Of a DNA stretch of 53,676 bases, positions 16,623 to 25,109 are shown one piece after another. A program made the translations under genes and the position numbers. Source of the stretch: Phycisphaerales bacterium (lineage in GTDB: Bacteria > Planctomycetota > Phycisphaerae > SM23-33 > FEN-1343); contig PMYD01000018.1 of NCBI GenBank assembly GCA_003171335.1, positions 1 through 53,676 of the forward strand, written 5' to 3'. Every line of letters starts with the position of its first letter. Within the stretch, counting starts at the first letter, position 1. Below the pieces are notes generated by a model that ran no database searches, was not told the DNA's origin, and saw only the letters and a list, made by a program, of their open reading frames with translations.

Positions 16623-17201
16623 ATGAGAAACGTCGCCTGGGTGTGCGCGATGCTGCTAGCGGTTCTCGGGTGCAGCGGCAAGACCAGCCGCATGGAGGTC
16701 GGCAAGGACGTGGTGTCGGATCCGACGGCCGTGTCCGTGCAGGATTTCGAGACGGTCGGCCAGCAGATGGCCCGCTCGCTGATCCAGTTGCCGCAGATCC
16801 AGAACGCCGCCCAGCCTCCGACCATCGCCTTTTTGCCGGTGGAGAACCGGTCCAACGATTTCATCGACAAGCAGGCCTTTCAGGAGAAGATGCGGTCGTT
16901 GCTGGTCCAGAACGGCAACGGCAAGCTGCTGTTCCTGGACCGCCAGCACCTCGACGAGCTCAAGGCCGAGCGCGACGCCAAGGACGCCGGCCAGCTCACC
17001 TCCTCTGGCGACGCGAAGTTCTACGGCGCCGACTACTTCCTGACGGGCGTCATCAGCTCCATCAATGCCGCCGGCGGCAGCGAGAAGACCGTGTTTCGCC
17101 GCTACGCCTTCCGGCTGACCGACGCCCGCACCAGCGTCATCATCTGGGAGCATGAGTACGAATCGCAGGTGTATCACAAGCGGGGCATGATGTACCGCTA
17201 G
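16623..17201 (+). CDS. LpoB-like lipoprotein (penicillin-binding protein activator family)
   Basis: This 192-residue predicted lipoprotein has an N-terminal hydrophobic stretch ending in the lipobox LLAVLGC (cysteine near residue 17). The folded part resembles LpoB: PPTIAFLPVENRSNDFIDKQ, then LLFLDRQHLDELKAERDAKD, GADYFLTGVISSINA and a closing VIIWEHEYE. In E. coli LpoB is the outer-membrane activator of PBP1b. That role in a planctomycete, where peptidoglycan is thin or unusual, is not established. AAGGGA precedes the ATG. It heads a run of five lipoprotein genes whose first, second and fourth members match the gammaproteobacterial LpoB, COG3014 and YcfL set. Confidence 0.8.
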   Translation: MRNVAWVCAMLLAVLGCSGKTSRMEVGKDVVSDPTAVSVQDFETVGQQMARSLIQLPQIQNAAQPPTIAFLPVENRSNDFIDKQAFQEKMRSLLVQNGNGKLLFLDRQHLDELKAERDAKDAGQLTSSGDAKFYGADYFLTGVISSINAAGGSEKTVFRRYAFRLTDARTSVIIWEHEYESQVYHKRGMMYR

Positions 17202-17249
17202 ACGGGCCGGTCTTTTGAGCGCCGAGAATCTGAAGGTAAGGAGAGGATC

Positions 17250-18836
17250 TTGCGCACATCGTCCCGATCCGCCGCGTTGGGGGTGTTCTTCCTGGTTCTG
17301 GTCGCGGGGTCTGTGGCAGGCTGCGGCGCTCAAAAAGTTCCCGCGCTGCCGCCGGCCTTTCCCGCCGCCGCCTTCGACGCCAACTCGCCGGAGGCCTGGC
17401 GCGTGGCGGAAAACTCCAAATACGCCACGTACGAGCAGGAGCTCGGCAGGTACTGCGCAGGGCGGCTGCCGACGATGGACAACCGCGACTTCGCCATGCT
17501 GGCCGGCAACCGCGCCGCGCTGGAAGAGGCGCGGGGCGATGTGCCCGCCTGCTCCAAGGCGGCCATGGACGCCCAGGCCGTGATGAACGGCACGGTCGCC
17601 GGTGAGGAAGGCAAGGCCGTCGCCGCCGCCTTGGCCAACGAGGCGGCCAAGGTGTTCAAGGGCGAGTGCTACGAGAACGCCATGCTCAACTGCTACGTGG
17701 GCCTGGCCAACCTGCGCCTGGGCGATACCGAGACCGCCGGCATCGCCTTTCGGCGGGCCCTGGAAGCCGACAAGATGAGCAAGGAAGACTGCCGCGGCCA
17801 CTTCAACCTGGCCTGGTGGGGCCTGGCCATGGCCACCATCGACACCGAAAGGGACTCGGCCGGCCTGGCCCTGCGTCACTGCGGCTATAAGGACGTTCAG
17901 ACCGTCGCTCAGGAAAACCTGGTGGTGCTGGTCTCGCTGGGGCGCGAGCCCTGGAAGTCGCTGACGGGCCCCTATGGTTCGATCGACGTGATCATGCCCA
18001 GCGAGTACGAGCCCAAGGCCGTCGAGGTGTTTGTGGATGGCAAATCGCTGGGCCGCGGGCAGAAACTCATCGACCTGTACGAGCAGAGCAAGGGCGTGCC
18101 GCGCAGCGCCAAGGACGTCGGCCAGGGCGCCAAGGGCGTCGGCAAGCTGGTGACGGCCGCCGTCGTAGGCGGCTTCCTGGGCAGCAACGGGCAGAGACTC
18201 GTGGAAAACACCTGGAACGTCTGCGCCGACACGCGCACCTGCTACATGATGCCCAACGAGGTGCAGGTGTGCGGCGGCCACGTGGCCCCCGGACTGCACA
18301 CCGTGCAGGTGAAGTTCTACGATGCGGCCGGCCAGCCGCTGCCCCGGTACGAGCAGGTGTGGTACTACGTGCCGGTGGGGGAAAAAGGCCGCCAGTATGT
18401 GTCCGTGCGCAGCGAGTTTGACCGCTGCAACGTTCAGGGCCCCCTGGCCTTCACCCGTGTGAACAGGGTCAAGACCGACAGGAAGGCCGCCAAGACCACC
18501 GTCCGCTTCACCGCGGCCAACATTCCGCACCTGGCCGTGGGCGATGAAGTGAAGGTGTGCCACTTCGCCCGCCAGACGGAAAATCGGACGGACGTCGAGT
18601 ACGGCTGGCGCTATGCCCCGATGGTGTACGACCCCAAGGGCCAGCCGATGGGCTATCCCGGCGTCGTGTGGCGCATGCAGGACTTCGACATCGGCCTGGT
18701 CGGCTTGGCCAAGGTCGTCTCCATCGAGAAGGGCATGGCCGCCGCCGAAGTCACCTCGCTGACCACCGAGTACGTCCCGCAGGAGGACGACATGGTGACC
18801 CGGGTTCAGCTTCGCGGCCGCGTGCTGTGCCAGTAG
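17250..18836 (+). CDS. COG3014-like lipoprotein with TPR-like region
   Basis: This 528-residue predicted lipoprotein starts at TTG (AAGGAGAGG just upstream) and has the lipobox GSVAGC near residue 25. Residues about 50-200 are helical and resemble COG3014 proteins, with CYENAMLNCYVGLANLRLGD and AGIAFRRALEADKM as the best-matching segment. The C-terminal half is beta-rich, with ten or more cysteines and phrases such as LHTVQVKFYDAAGQPLPRYE. COG3014 proteins occur next to LpoB and YcfL in gammaproteobacteria, and the same neighbours are here, which supports the call. The molecular role is unknown. The protein probably sits on the periplasmic face of the outer or cytoplasmic membrane. Confidence 0.72.
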   Translation: MRTSSRSAALGVFFLVLVAGSVAGCGAQKVPALPPAFPAAAFDANSPEAWRVAENSKYATYEQELGRYCAGRLPTMDNRDFAMLAGNRAALEEARGDVPACSKAAMDAQAVMNGTVAGEEGKAVAAALANEAAKVFKGECYENAMLNCYVGLANLRLGDTETAGIAFRRALEADKMSKEDCRGHFNLAWWGLAMATIDTERDSAGLALRHCGYKDVQTVAQENLVVLVSLGREPWKSLTGPYGSIDVIMPSEYEPKAVEVFVDGKSLGRGQKLIDLYEQSKGVPRSAKDVGQGAKGVGKLVTAAVVGGFLGSNGQRLVENTWNVCADTRTCYMMPNEVQVCGGHVAPGLHTVQVKFYDAAGQPLPRYEQVWYYVPVGEKGRQYVSVRSEFDRCNVQGPLAFTRVNRVKTDRKAAKTTVRFTAANIPHLAVGDEVKVCHFARQTENRTDVEYGWRYAPMVYDPKGQPMGYPGVVWRMQDFDIGLVGLAKVVSIEKGMAAAEVTSLTTEYVPQEDDMVTRVQLRGRVLCQ

Positions 18837-18883
18837 AGTGTGCAGCTTCGCTGCACGCCGTTTGCGCAATGGGAGCTAGAGAA

Positions 18884-19114
18884 ATGGGAACGTTCATGAT
18901 GTGGATATCGCGTCGCCTGGCCACGGCAACCCTGGTGGTCTTGGTTGGGGCCGGCGTTTCAGGCCTGGCGGGATGCCAGCAAAAAGACCCGCAGGTGATG
19001 GTGACGCCGTACGTGGCCAAGGCGCCTCAGCCGCCCCCGGCGGCGGCGAGCCAGCCGGCCGCCCGCCTGCAGCCGGCGACCCCGGCGTACGAACAGGCCG
19101 TCATGGGCAAGTGA
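18884..19114 (+). CDS. Small proline/alanine-rich lipoprotein (76 aa)
   Basis: A hydrophobic segment (ATATLVVLVGAGVSGLAGC) ends in a lipobox, with the cysteine near residue 31. The mature part is only about 45 residues, rich in Pro, Ala and Gln (APQPPPAAASQPAARLQPAT), and probably unfolded. GGGAG at 18871-18875 is well spaced for the ATG at 18884. The frame stays open further upstream only inside the preceding gene. It lies 47 bp after the COG3014-like gene and 56 bp before the YcfL-like gene. I do not recognise the family; it may be a tether or a short linker lipoprotein of the cluster. Confidence 0.65.
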   Translation: MGTFMMWISRRLATATLVVLVGAGVSGLAGCQQKDPQVMVTPYVAKAPQPPPAAASQPAARLQPATPAYEQAVMGK

Positions 19115-19170
19115 TCCGCCGCGACCGGCCGGGCGACGAAGATTTTTTCGACAGCAGAAGGGATGCAGCC

Positions 19171-19602
19171 ATGAGCAAGATCAACCGGATGGCGGTGTGG
19201 ACGTTGGCGCTGGGTTTATCGGCGGCGATCGCGGCCGGCTGCCACCACCCCAAAGAACTCAAAGGCCCCGAAAATGCGCCGCTGCAGTACAAGGCCAAGG
19301 TGATTGGCAAGGACTTCGAGATCACCAGGCATTTCCGCGTGGTCAACCACAAGGCGTACCGCTCGGAGACTGACCTGCTGCAAGTGAAGCTGGAAATCCA
19401 GAACACCGGCGCGGACGACCTGTGGTGCGATGTGCAGGTGGTGTTCTACGATGTCGACCGCTTCGAGCTGGAAAAGACCAACTGGGAGCCCGTGCTGTTC
19501 CTGGGCAGGCAACTGACGCATTACGAGTCGTGCTCGCTGTCGAACAAGGCGGCCGACTACGTCGTCATTCTGCGCCAGCCGCGCAAGAGCAAGGCCAACT
19601 AG
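19171..19602 (+). CDS. YcfL-like (DUF1425) lipoprotein
   Basis: This 143-residue predicted lipoprotein has the signal AAIAAGC (cysteine near residue 24). The mature domain reads like DUF1425: VVNHKAYRSETDLLQVKLEI, then QNTGADDLWCDVQVVFYDVD, and a final VVILRQP strand, a single beta-sandwich. In E. coli, ycfL sits next to lpoB, and here an LpoB-like gene is three genes upstream, so context supports the call. AAGGGA precedes the ATG. The function is unknown; the fold suggests protein-protein contact in the envelope. Confidence 0.72.
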   Translation: MSKINRMAVWTLALGLSAAIAAGCHHPKELKGPENAPLQYKAKVIGKDFEITRHFRVVNHKAYRSETDLLQVKLEIQNTGADDLWCDVQVVFYDVDRFELEKTNWEPVLFLGRQLTHYESCSLSNKAADYVVILRQPRKSKAN

Positions 19603-19626
19603 TCGCCTGGGTGCGGGAGAATGACA

Positions 19627-20478
19627 ATGCGCAACGTTGCCTGTCTGTCGATTGTGGCGGTGCTGGCGTGGGTGGCTCTGGCCGGCTGCGAAGATTCCCA
19701 GCCCGCGCCGAACCTCGACGCCCCGCCTCCCCAGGTCGTGGTGCCCCCGCCGACGGGGGCGCCGCCCCCGCCGACGTACCGCTACGAGCACGAGCTGAAG
19801 ATGCGCGATGCGGCCGCCGCGCGCGCGATGGCCGCCGAGTTCGTGGTCGCCGTGGCCCGCGTGGGCGACACATCGCCCGTGGGCTCGCCCTTCGGCGACA
19901 AGCAGGTGCAGTTGCCTGCGGATGTGACCATCAAATCCACCGGCCAGGGCCCCGGCCAGACCCGGACCACGGCCGGCGTGGATGAATCGCTGCGCAGCGA
20001 GAAGCTCGCCCCCGAGCCAGTGCCGGCGGGCTTTGGCCCCCAGGCTCGCACGCAGTTGATCTCGCTGCTCACGGCGGCCGGCTGCTATACCGTCATCGAG
20101 CGCGAAAGCATCAACGACATCCTGCGCGAGCAGGCTTTCTCCTCCAGCGAATGGGTTTTACCCTCCGGTGCGGCCGCCGGCGAACTGGCGGCCGTGAAGT
20201 ACATCGTCAAGGGCGGCCTGGAGACCCAGGCCGTGCAGCCGCGGACCGTCACGCCCAACAACTGGGCCGACAACACCCTCACCCCCGAGCAGTTGCCGTA
20301 CGTGTTTCGCCTGCGGATGTACAGCGTCCGCACCGGTCAGGTCGTCGCCGTCGGCGACGGCTACGCCACATCGCCCGCGGCGGCGGTGGAAGCGGCCGCC
20401 AGCGCCCTGGGCTCCTCCGCGGCGAAGTACTTCGAACAACTGGCGGCCGCGCCGGCGGCATCGCAGCCAGGTCGATAA
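19627..20478 (+). CDS. CsgG/LpoB-like lipoprotein
   Basis: This 283-residue predicted lipoprotein has the lipobox WVALAGC (cysteine near residue 21), followed by a proline-rich linker (PPPQVVVPPPTGAPPPPTYR). The folded domain, from about 65, has CsgG-like features: LISLLTAAGCYTVIERESIN, DILREQ, AVKYIVKGGLETQ and a C-terminal repeat-rich helix. CsgG forms the curli secretion pore, but this family is broad and includes non-pore periplasmic proteins. No membrane beta-hairpin can be identified by eye. Two ATGs, at 19621 and 19627, are possible; GGGAG fits the second better. It ends the five-gene lipoprotein run. Confidence 0.65.
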   Translation: MRNVACLSIVAVLAWVALAGCEDSQPAPNLDAPPPQVVVPPPTGAPPPPTYRYEHELKMRDAAAARAMAAEFVVAVARVGDTSPVGSPFGDKQVQLPADVTIKSTGQGPGQTRTTAGVDESLRSEKLAPEPVPAGFGPQARTQLISLLTAAGCYTVIERESINDILREQAFSSSEWVLPSGAAAGELAAVKYIVKGGLETQAVQPRTVTPNNWADNTLTPEQLPYVFRLRMYSVRTGQVVAVGDGYATSPAAAVEAAASALGSSAAKYFEQLAAAPAASQPGR

Positions 20479-20493
20479 AGCCTGTGAGGTTGA

Positions 20494-20690
20494 GCCGGGT
20501 GTGTGATGTTTGAGCCGGGTGCCGTGGAGGAAAACGCGCCGGGTGCCGTGGCTGCATCTTTTCGCAGCCACGCGTCTTCAGAACAAGCTTACGAAACTGG
20601 GGTCGCCGCGCGAGATGAACAACTTGCGCTGACACGTGGCTGCAAAAAAACGCAGCCACGGCACCCAGCAAAATCCTCCACGGCACCCAG
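20494..20690. repeat. Inverted pair of GCAGCCACGGCACCC units, right boundary of the lipoprotein cluster
   Basis: The left arm (20494-20573) contains GAGCCGGGTGCCGTGGAGG and GGTGCCGTGGCTGCATC with a hairpin loop. The right arm (about 20634-20690) carries the reverse complement, ending CTCCACGGCACCCAGC. About 60 bp of unrelated sequence separates the arms. The same unit is at 16345-16411. Confidence 0.85.
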
Positions 20691-20695
20691 CCTCG

Positions 20696-22855
20696 CTATT
20701 TCTGGGTCTTTTCCCTCGGAATCTCCACGATCGAAACCGACCGCTTGGGCAGCAGCACCGGCAAAGCGGCGCCGCCGCGCTTGATGGGGACATCGCTGAA
20801 AGCGCCCGGGCTGGGCGGCTCGCCGGGGGCGGGTTTATCCATCAGCCGGCCCTGGAAGATGTGCTGCACGCCGCCGGCGGCCAGACCGGGAAACTCCTCC
20901 AGGTCCAGCGTCACGGTGATATCCTGCGTGAAGTGCCGGTTGATGGCGTGGAAGTACAGGGCGTTGCCATCGGCCGTGGCCACGGCGTCCACGGTGGCCA
21001 CCACGGCGGCCGGCCGGAGCGTGCCCATCCGCAGCGGCTGGTCGTAGGTGGGAATATCCTGCCCCTCCATCTCCACGCGCGCGGTTCCGTGGTGGCGGGC
21101 GTACAGCATGAACACCTGCCCGGTGGGCGTCAGGTACGCCGGCGTGTCGAAATCGTCGGTCACGCGGATCGCCGCGGTGGCCCACTCGCTGCCGACGGCG
21201 ATCGACTGGCAGGCGATGTCGATTGTGTCGCCCTGGCGCAGGATCGCATGCAGGAAGCCGGCCGCGCCCACGCCCTTGGCGAAGGCCGAATCCAGCGGGC
21301 CGCGCGTGCCCCGCCACCAGCGGCCGCTCCAGTTCCAGTCGGTGATGGCCACCTTGCCGCCGTAGCGGGCCGCCGCCAGCAGCGCCGGCCCTTCGGCCGT
21401 CGACTCGCCCTGAGGGCTGAAATCATTGGGCACGGCCACCCAGGCGTTCCAGGTTTCCTCGGGGCTCAGGTCTCGCGGCCGCACGCGCCGGCCATCGCGG
21501 ATGATCGTGGCGGGCGTGATATCACCGGGCAGCTCCATATACTGCACCCAAAAATTCACCTGCCCGTGCAGGGCGGCGTCCAGGGCGGCGGAAAGCTCCT
21601 CGGTGCAGGCATCGGCCAGGATCTGGATCGACGGATCGACCGCCCGCATGGCCGTGATGTATGCGGCGAGGCACTTGACGTACTGCGCATTGGCCGCACT
21701 TTCGGACAGGCCGCCCTTGCGCAGTTGGGACAGCAGCACGCCGGTCTGATTGCCGACCTGGAAGTAGCGCACGCCGTAGGGCTCGCGCCGGCCGTTCTGT
21801 TCGCGCAGGGCCGGCCACGGGGCCAGGCCCTCCGGCAGCGCGGCATCCACCGGGGCGTTCACATACGCCACCAGGGCCGCCGCATGCCGGGCGGCCGCCT
21901 CCGGGCTCTTGCGCGACAGCAGCGCATCGGCAAAGTTCACCACCAGGATGGGCTGGCTCTTGAGCTGGCCGCACAGGGCCAGGAATTCGTCATACCCGAA
22001 GCCGTTGGTTACCGCGTGCCCGCTGTGGCCCAGGCTGACGGGCCGGTTGGCCTCGCGCCCGGGCACGTTGCTCACCATGTCGCACCAGTCGAGGTAATCC
22101 ACATCGAGGCCGCCGGGGAAGCGGAGGATGGTCGCGTGCAGCTCTTCCAGCCGCTGTCGCACATCACGGCGGATGTCGCCGGCCTGGCCGGTCACGGCTG
22201 ACTCGATGCCCATCTCGCCGCCCCAGCTTGGGCGCTCCAGGAACTGGCCGAACAGCCGCTCATCGACCGGGCTAGCCGCCTTGTCGCGGATACGATACAC
22301 GGTGCGCCCCGGCGGCGTGTGCCCCAGGGCCGCGCGCATCTTTCGCGGCAGCACCACCGGGCCGGCGGGGGTAAACGCCGGGTCGCTGGTGAGGATGATC
22401 CGGTCCAGCCGGGCATCCGTCTCGCGGCCCTTGAACACCAGCGTGTGCCCCCCGGGGGCCAGGTGGAAGGTGCGCGGCTCCAGCGTCAGGGGGCTATTGA
22501 GCTCGCTGCCGCGGCCGTTGAGCACGCGCCACTGCCAGCGGCCCCAGTCCCCCTCGGCGCAGTCGAAGATGTCCTCGGGCCCATCGTCGGCGTGCACCGT
22601 GAACGAGTCGTGCGAGCCGTCCTCGCCGTACACGTGCGTCCAGACGATGTACTCGCCGGCGGCGGGCGCCTGGAACGAGAACGTCAACTCGCCCTCATAC
22701 ATTTTCGACGAGGCCGCGTACTGCCCGCCCGCCGGCCCGTGCAGCGCCATCGGGGTGGTGATCTGCCCCATCTCGGCGGTGAGCTCCAACTGAAAGGCGG
22801 CCGGCCGGCTCGTCGGGCCCGCGGCCAGGAGCGTTGCCATGAGAAGGGCGATCAT
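20696..22855 (-). CDS. GH51-like glycosidase homologue with altered catalytic residues
   Basis: The 719-residue product has a likely signal peptide (MIALLMATLLAAGPTSRPA). Residues about 25-155 form a beta-sandwich, carbohydrate-binding-like domain (GEYIVWTHVYGEDGSHDSFT). From about 180 it follows the alpha-L-arabinofuranosidase (GH51) pattern: LFGQFLERPSWGGEMGIES, ATILRFPGGLDVDYLDWCD and FGYDEFLALC. The acid/base motif, normally GNE, reads GNQ (Q370). The nucleophile motif, normally TEWN, reads TDWN (D506). Both residues were checked at codon level. It may therefore be a binding protein, a pseudo-enzyme or an enzyme of different mechanism. The start at 22855 is supported by AGGAGG. It is convergent with the lipoprotein cluster. 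Confidence 0.75.
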   Translation of the reverse strand: MIALLMATLLAAGPTSRPAAFQLELTAEMGQITTPMALHGPAGGQYAASSKMYEGELTFSFQAPAAGEYIVWTHVYGEDGSHDSFTVHADDGPEDIFDCAEGDWGRWQWRVLNGRGSELNSPLTLEPRTFHLAPGGHTLVFKGRETDARLDRIILTSDPAFTPAGPVVLPRKMRAALGHTPPGRTVYRIRDKAASPVDERLFGQFLERPSWGGEMGIESAVTGQAGDIRRDVRQRLEELHATILRFPGGLDVDYLDWCDMVSNVPGREANRPVSLGHSGHAVTNGFGYDEFLALCGQLKSQPILVVNFADALLSRKSPEAAARHAAALVAYVNAPVDAALPEGLAPWPALREQNGRREPYGVRYFQVGNQTGVLLSQLRKGGLSESAANAQYVKCLAAYITAMRAVDPSIQILADACTEELSAALDAALHGQVNFWVQYMELPGDITPATIIRDGRRVRPRDLSPEETWNAWVAVPNDFSPQGESTAEGPALLAAARYGGKVAITDWNWSGRWWRGTRGPLDSAFAKGVGAAGFLHAILRQGDTIDIACQSIAVGSEWATAAIRVTDDFDTPAYLTPTGQVFMLYARHHGTARVEMEGQDIPTYDQPLRMGTLRPAAVVATVDAVATADGNALYFHAINRHFTQDITVTLDLEEFPGLAAGGVQHIFQGRLMDKPAPGEPPSPGAFSDVPIKRGGAALPVLLPKRSVSIVEIPREKTQK

Positions 22856-22968
22856 GCGGCCTCCTGACGTCACACTACGAGATGAACCTTGCTATAGCCC
22901 AGGATATGAATGTGCGTCCCATCATGCTGACCTACGGTACACCGCTTTAGGACCAAGCTCAAGCTTTT

Positions 22969-23075
22969 GGTGGCACAGGCTTTCAGCCTGTGTGTCTTCA
23001 TTGAATTGGAACGCCACAGGCTGAAAGCCTGTGCCACCATTAAAGCCTGTGCCACCATTAAAGCCTGTGCCACCT
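22969..23075. repeat. Cluster of GGCACAGGCTTTCAGCCTGTG repeats
   Basis: One copy in forward orientation at 22969 is followed by an inverted copy (CCACAGGCTGAAAGCCTGTG, then GCCACC). After these come two partial units of the form ATTAAAGCCTGTGCCACC repeated in tandem. The cluster lies between the minus-strand GH51-like and UspA genes. The tandem 17-18 bp partial copies suggest slippage or repeated insertion. Confidence 0.9.
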
Positions 23076-23082
23076 TTGGAGA

Positions 23083-23577
23083 TCACCCGCCCAGGTTCTC
23101 TGACGCACCGACCTGTACCGTCTGCGGCGGCGGCTGCACGGTCCGGGCCGGCACCACGACGACCGGGCAGCGGCTCTTGCGCAGCACGCCATTGCACACA
23201 GTGCCCATCAGCAGGTTAAAGAGCGCCCCGTGCCCATGCGAGCCCATGACAATCAACGTGGCCTCCAGCCGGTCGGCCTCGCCGAGGATCTTTCGCGCCG
23301 GCAGGCCCGAAACCAGCATGGCCCGGGCGTCCACACCCTGGTTCAGCAGCGACTGGCGGATGCGGTGCAGGTGCTGATGCTGCGTGCGAAGCTGCTGGGC
23401 CACGCTGTCGCGAATGTAGACCGGGCCCACCTCGTAGCCCATGAAGTCCGGCTGCGGGGTGGCCACGTGAATAAGCCACAAGCGGCTGCCCATCGCCTCG
23501 GCCAACTCGGCAGCGCGGGCCACCACGGTGTCGGTCACGTCGGAAAAGTCGATGGCAGCAATGATGTTCCTGGCCAT
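23083..23577 (-). CDS. Universal stress protein (UspA family)
   Basis: This 164-residue cytoplasmic protein has one Usp domain. The start IIAAIDFSDVTDTVVARAAE carries the ATP-contacting aspartate. The nucleotide-binding end is complete: VMGSHGHGALFNLLMGTV, then NGVLRKSRCPVVVVP, which fits the G-2x-G-9x-G(S/T) pattern with G-T. It is thus an ATP-binding type. A short Gln/Pro-rich tail follows. CAGGAGACC precedes the ATG well. It is transcribed toward the hairpin cluster at 22969. Confidence 0.9.
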   Translation of the reverse strand: MARNIIAAIDFSDVTDTVVARAAELAEAMGSRLWLIHVATPQPDFMGYEVGPVYIRDSVAQQLRTQHQHLHRIRQSLLNQGVDARAMLVSGLPARKILGEADRLEATLIVMGSHGHGALFNLLMGTVCNGVLRKSRCPVVVVPARTVQPPPQTVQVGASENLGG

Positions 23578-24008
23578 GGACGGTCTCCTGTTTGCAGGTT
23601 ACGTATGGCCGACTCGAACGAGCCCTGAACTCGATATGTGTACACTTCTTACGTCTCAATTATACCGGAGGACGCCGCCGCCGTCATCCGCCCCCATAGC
23701 CGCTGCGCCGCCGGCGGTGCTCGAGCCTGATCAGGGGCTAAAAACCGGCTGGCGGCGTTACGCCTTGTCGACCGATGCGCCGTTACCTATCTCCCGAGCA
23801 ATCATTAATGGTTTTAGAATTTTGCCCTTGACGAGAACAGCATCCGCGGTATGCTAAGAGCGATGGATCCTCCGCTGGGGGCAGCGGCGGGGCCAAAACC
23901 CATGTGTTCTGGGGTTGAATCGAAGGCGGTTGTCCCGATGCCGGAGCGCATGCGGTCTTTGACCGGCGGCGCTCCAGGCTTGCGGGCGGCCAGCCTGCAA
24001 TAACGTGT
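23578..24008. other. Intergenic stretch without a clear gene
   Basis: No convincing gene is visible. A short frame from 23863 (46 codons, MDPPLGAAAGPKPMC and on) resembles no family I know and is not called. A possible promoter lies at 23828-23855. The sequence separates the UspA gene from the fic pseudogene. Confidence 0.4.
23828..23855 (+). promoter_or_regulatory. Possible sigma-70-type promoter
   Basis: TTGACG at 23828-23833 and TATGCT at 23850-23855 are separated by 16 bases, close to the usual spacing. It points toward the fic pseudogene. This is a match by eye only. Confidence 0.35.
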
Positions 24009-24042
24009 TGATTGCCCGCAGGCCAACACCTGCGGGCAATCA
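24009..24042. repeat. Perfect 14-bp hairpin TGATTGCCCGCAGG
   Basis: TGATTGCCCGCAGG and its complement surround a CCAACA loop. There is no T-run, so it is not a typical terminator. The outer ten bases are the same motif that is repeated at 67-390. Confidence 0.7.
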
Positions 24043-24150
24043 GCATGCTGGACGTCGCCTTGGCATCTATCACAGTTTAGTGGGGAAGCAGCGGGCGGGC
24101 TTTTTGGCTTTGCTTCGCTTAGCCGCAGAGGCGCCCTGCGAGAACAGGCG

Positions 24151-25054
24151 GTGATCCAAAGCGCCGAATCGTCCAATCGCATCGAAGGCGTAACGGTTTC
24201 TCCAGACCGACTGGCGCCGGTGGTGCTGGGCAAGTCCAAACCCCGTGACCGCTCCGAAGAAGAGTTGGCGGGCTATCGCAAGGCCCTCGACTGGATATTC
24301 TCCCGCAGATTCGCCCTGCCCATCGAGCCCAAAGTGATTCTGCATCTTCACGCCTTGGCGCAGGGCAGGTTTTCCGGCGATGCAGGCCAGTGGAAGAAGC
24401 GAGACAACAAGATCATCGAGATTCTTCCCGACGGGAAGCGGACGGTTCGCTTTAAGCCCACGACCGCCCGGGCCACGCCCCGGGCCGTTCAACAGCTTTG
24501 CCGCAACTACCAGGAGGCCTGCGACGATGTGAGCCTGCCGCCGCTGCTGACCGTATCCACATTTGTTTTCGATTTCCTGTGCATTCACCCCTTCCGGGAT
24601 GGCAACGGCCGGGTGTTCGCGCTTGCTGACAACGTTGCTGCTGATTCAGCACGGCGTGGAAGTCGGGCGGTACGTCAGTCTGGAGCGGCTCGTGGAGGAA
24701 ACCAAGACCGATTACTACCATGTGCTGGCGGAATGTTCCCAAGGCTGGCACGAGGGCGCGAATCCGATCGTGCCGTGGTGGAACTACTTCCTGGGCTTCC
24801 TGCGGCGAGCCTACCAGGAGTTCGCGGCCCTGGTGGAATCGGCCCCGCGGCGGCCCGCCAAGGCGGAATTGGTCCGCACCGCCATCGCCGCGCAGGTAGG
24901 TCCCTTTACGCTGGCGGACATTCGCGGCCAGGTCCCCGGCATCAGCGCACCACTCGTCAAGAAGGTGCTGGGCGAAATGAAGAAGGCCGGGCACGTGCGG
25001 CTGGTGGGGCGGGGCCGCGGTGCGAAATGGGAAGTGGCCGCCGGGACAAGATAG
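24151..25054 (+). pseudogene. fic: Fic-family AMPylase gene with a single-base frameshift
   Basis: The first frame carries the class II inhibitory motif SSNRIEGVTV near its start, then KWKKRDNKI-like and FVFDFLCIHPFRDGNGRV, an intact HPFxDGNGR catalytic motif for AMP transfer. Right after it, an extra T at 24616/24617 shifts the frame. The continuation is found in the next frame: SRLLTTLLLIQHGVEVGRYV, then SLERLVEETKTDYYHVLAEC, PWWNYFLGFLRR and a C-terminal winged-helix-like region, ending at 25054. Removing one T restores a normal Fic protein. The open frame also extends upstream of the GTG at 24151, with plausible family sequence (GALREQAVIQ), so the true start is unclear. It could be a recent pseudogene or a sequencing error. 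Confidence 0.85.
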
Positions 25055-25109
25055 CGGTCCCACATAATTCATTTAATAGCAGTTTATCGTCCCACTTTAC
25101 CCGTAACAC

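Noticed and set aside
16656-18869. A 737-codon minus-strand frame opposite the lipoprotein genes
   Set aside because: It is antisense to three well-supported lipoprotein genes, shows histidine/glycine/alanine-biased shadow sequence, and has no domain.
22969-23075. Possible CRISPR array
   Set aside because: The repeats are palindromic and in mixed orientation, with very short or no spacers, and no cas gene is nearby.
23863-24002. A 46-codon frame after the possible promoter
   Set aside because: It has no ribosome-binding site and no recognisable content, and lies in a stretch with mixed composition.
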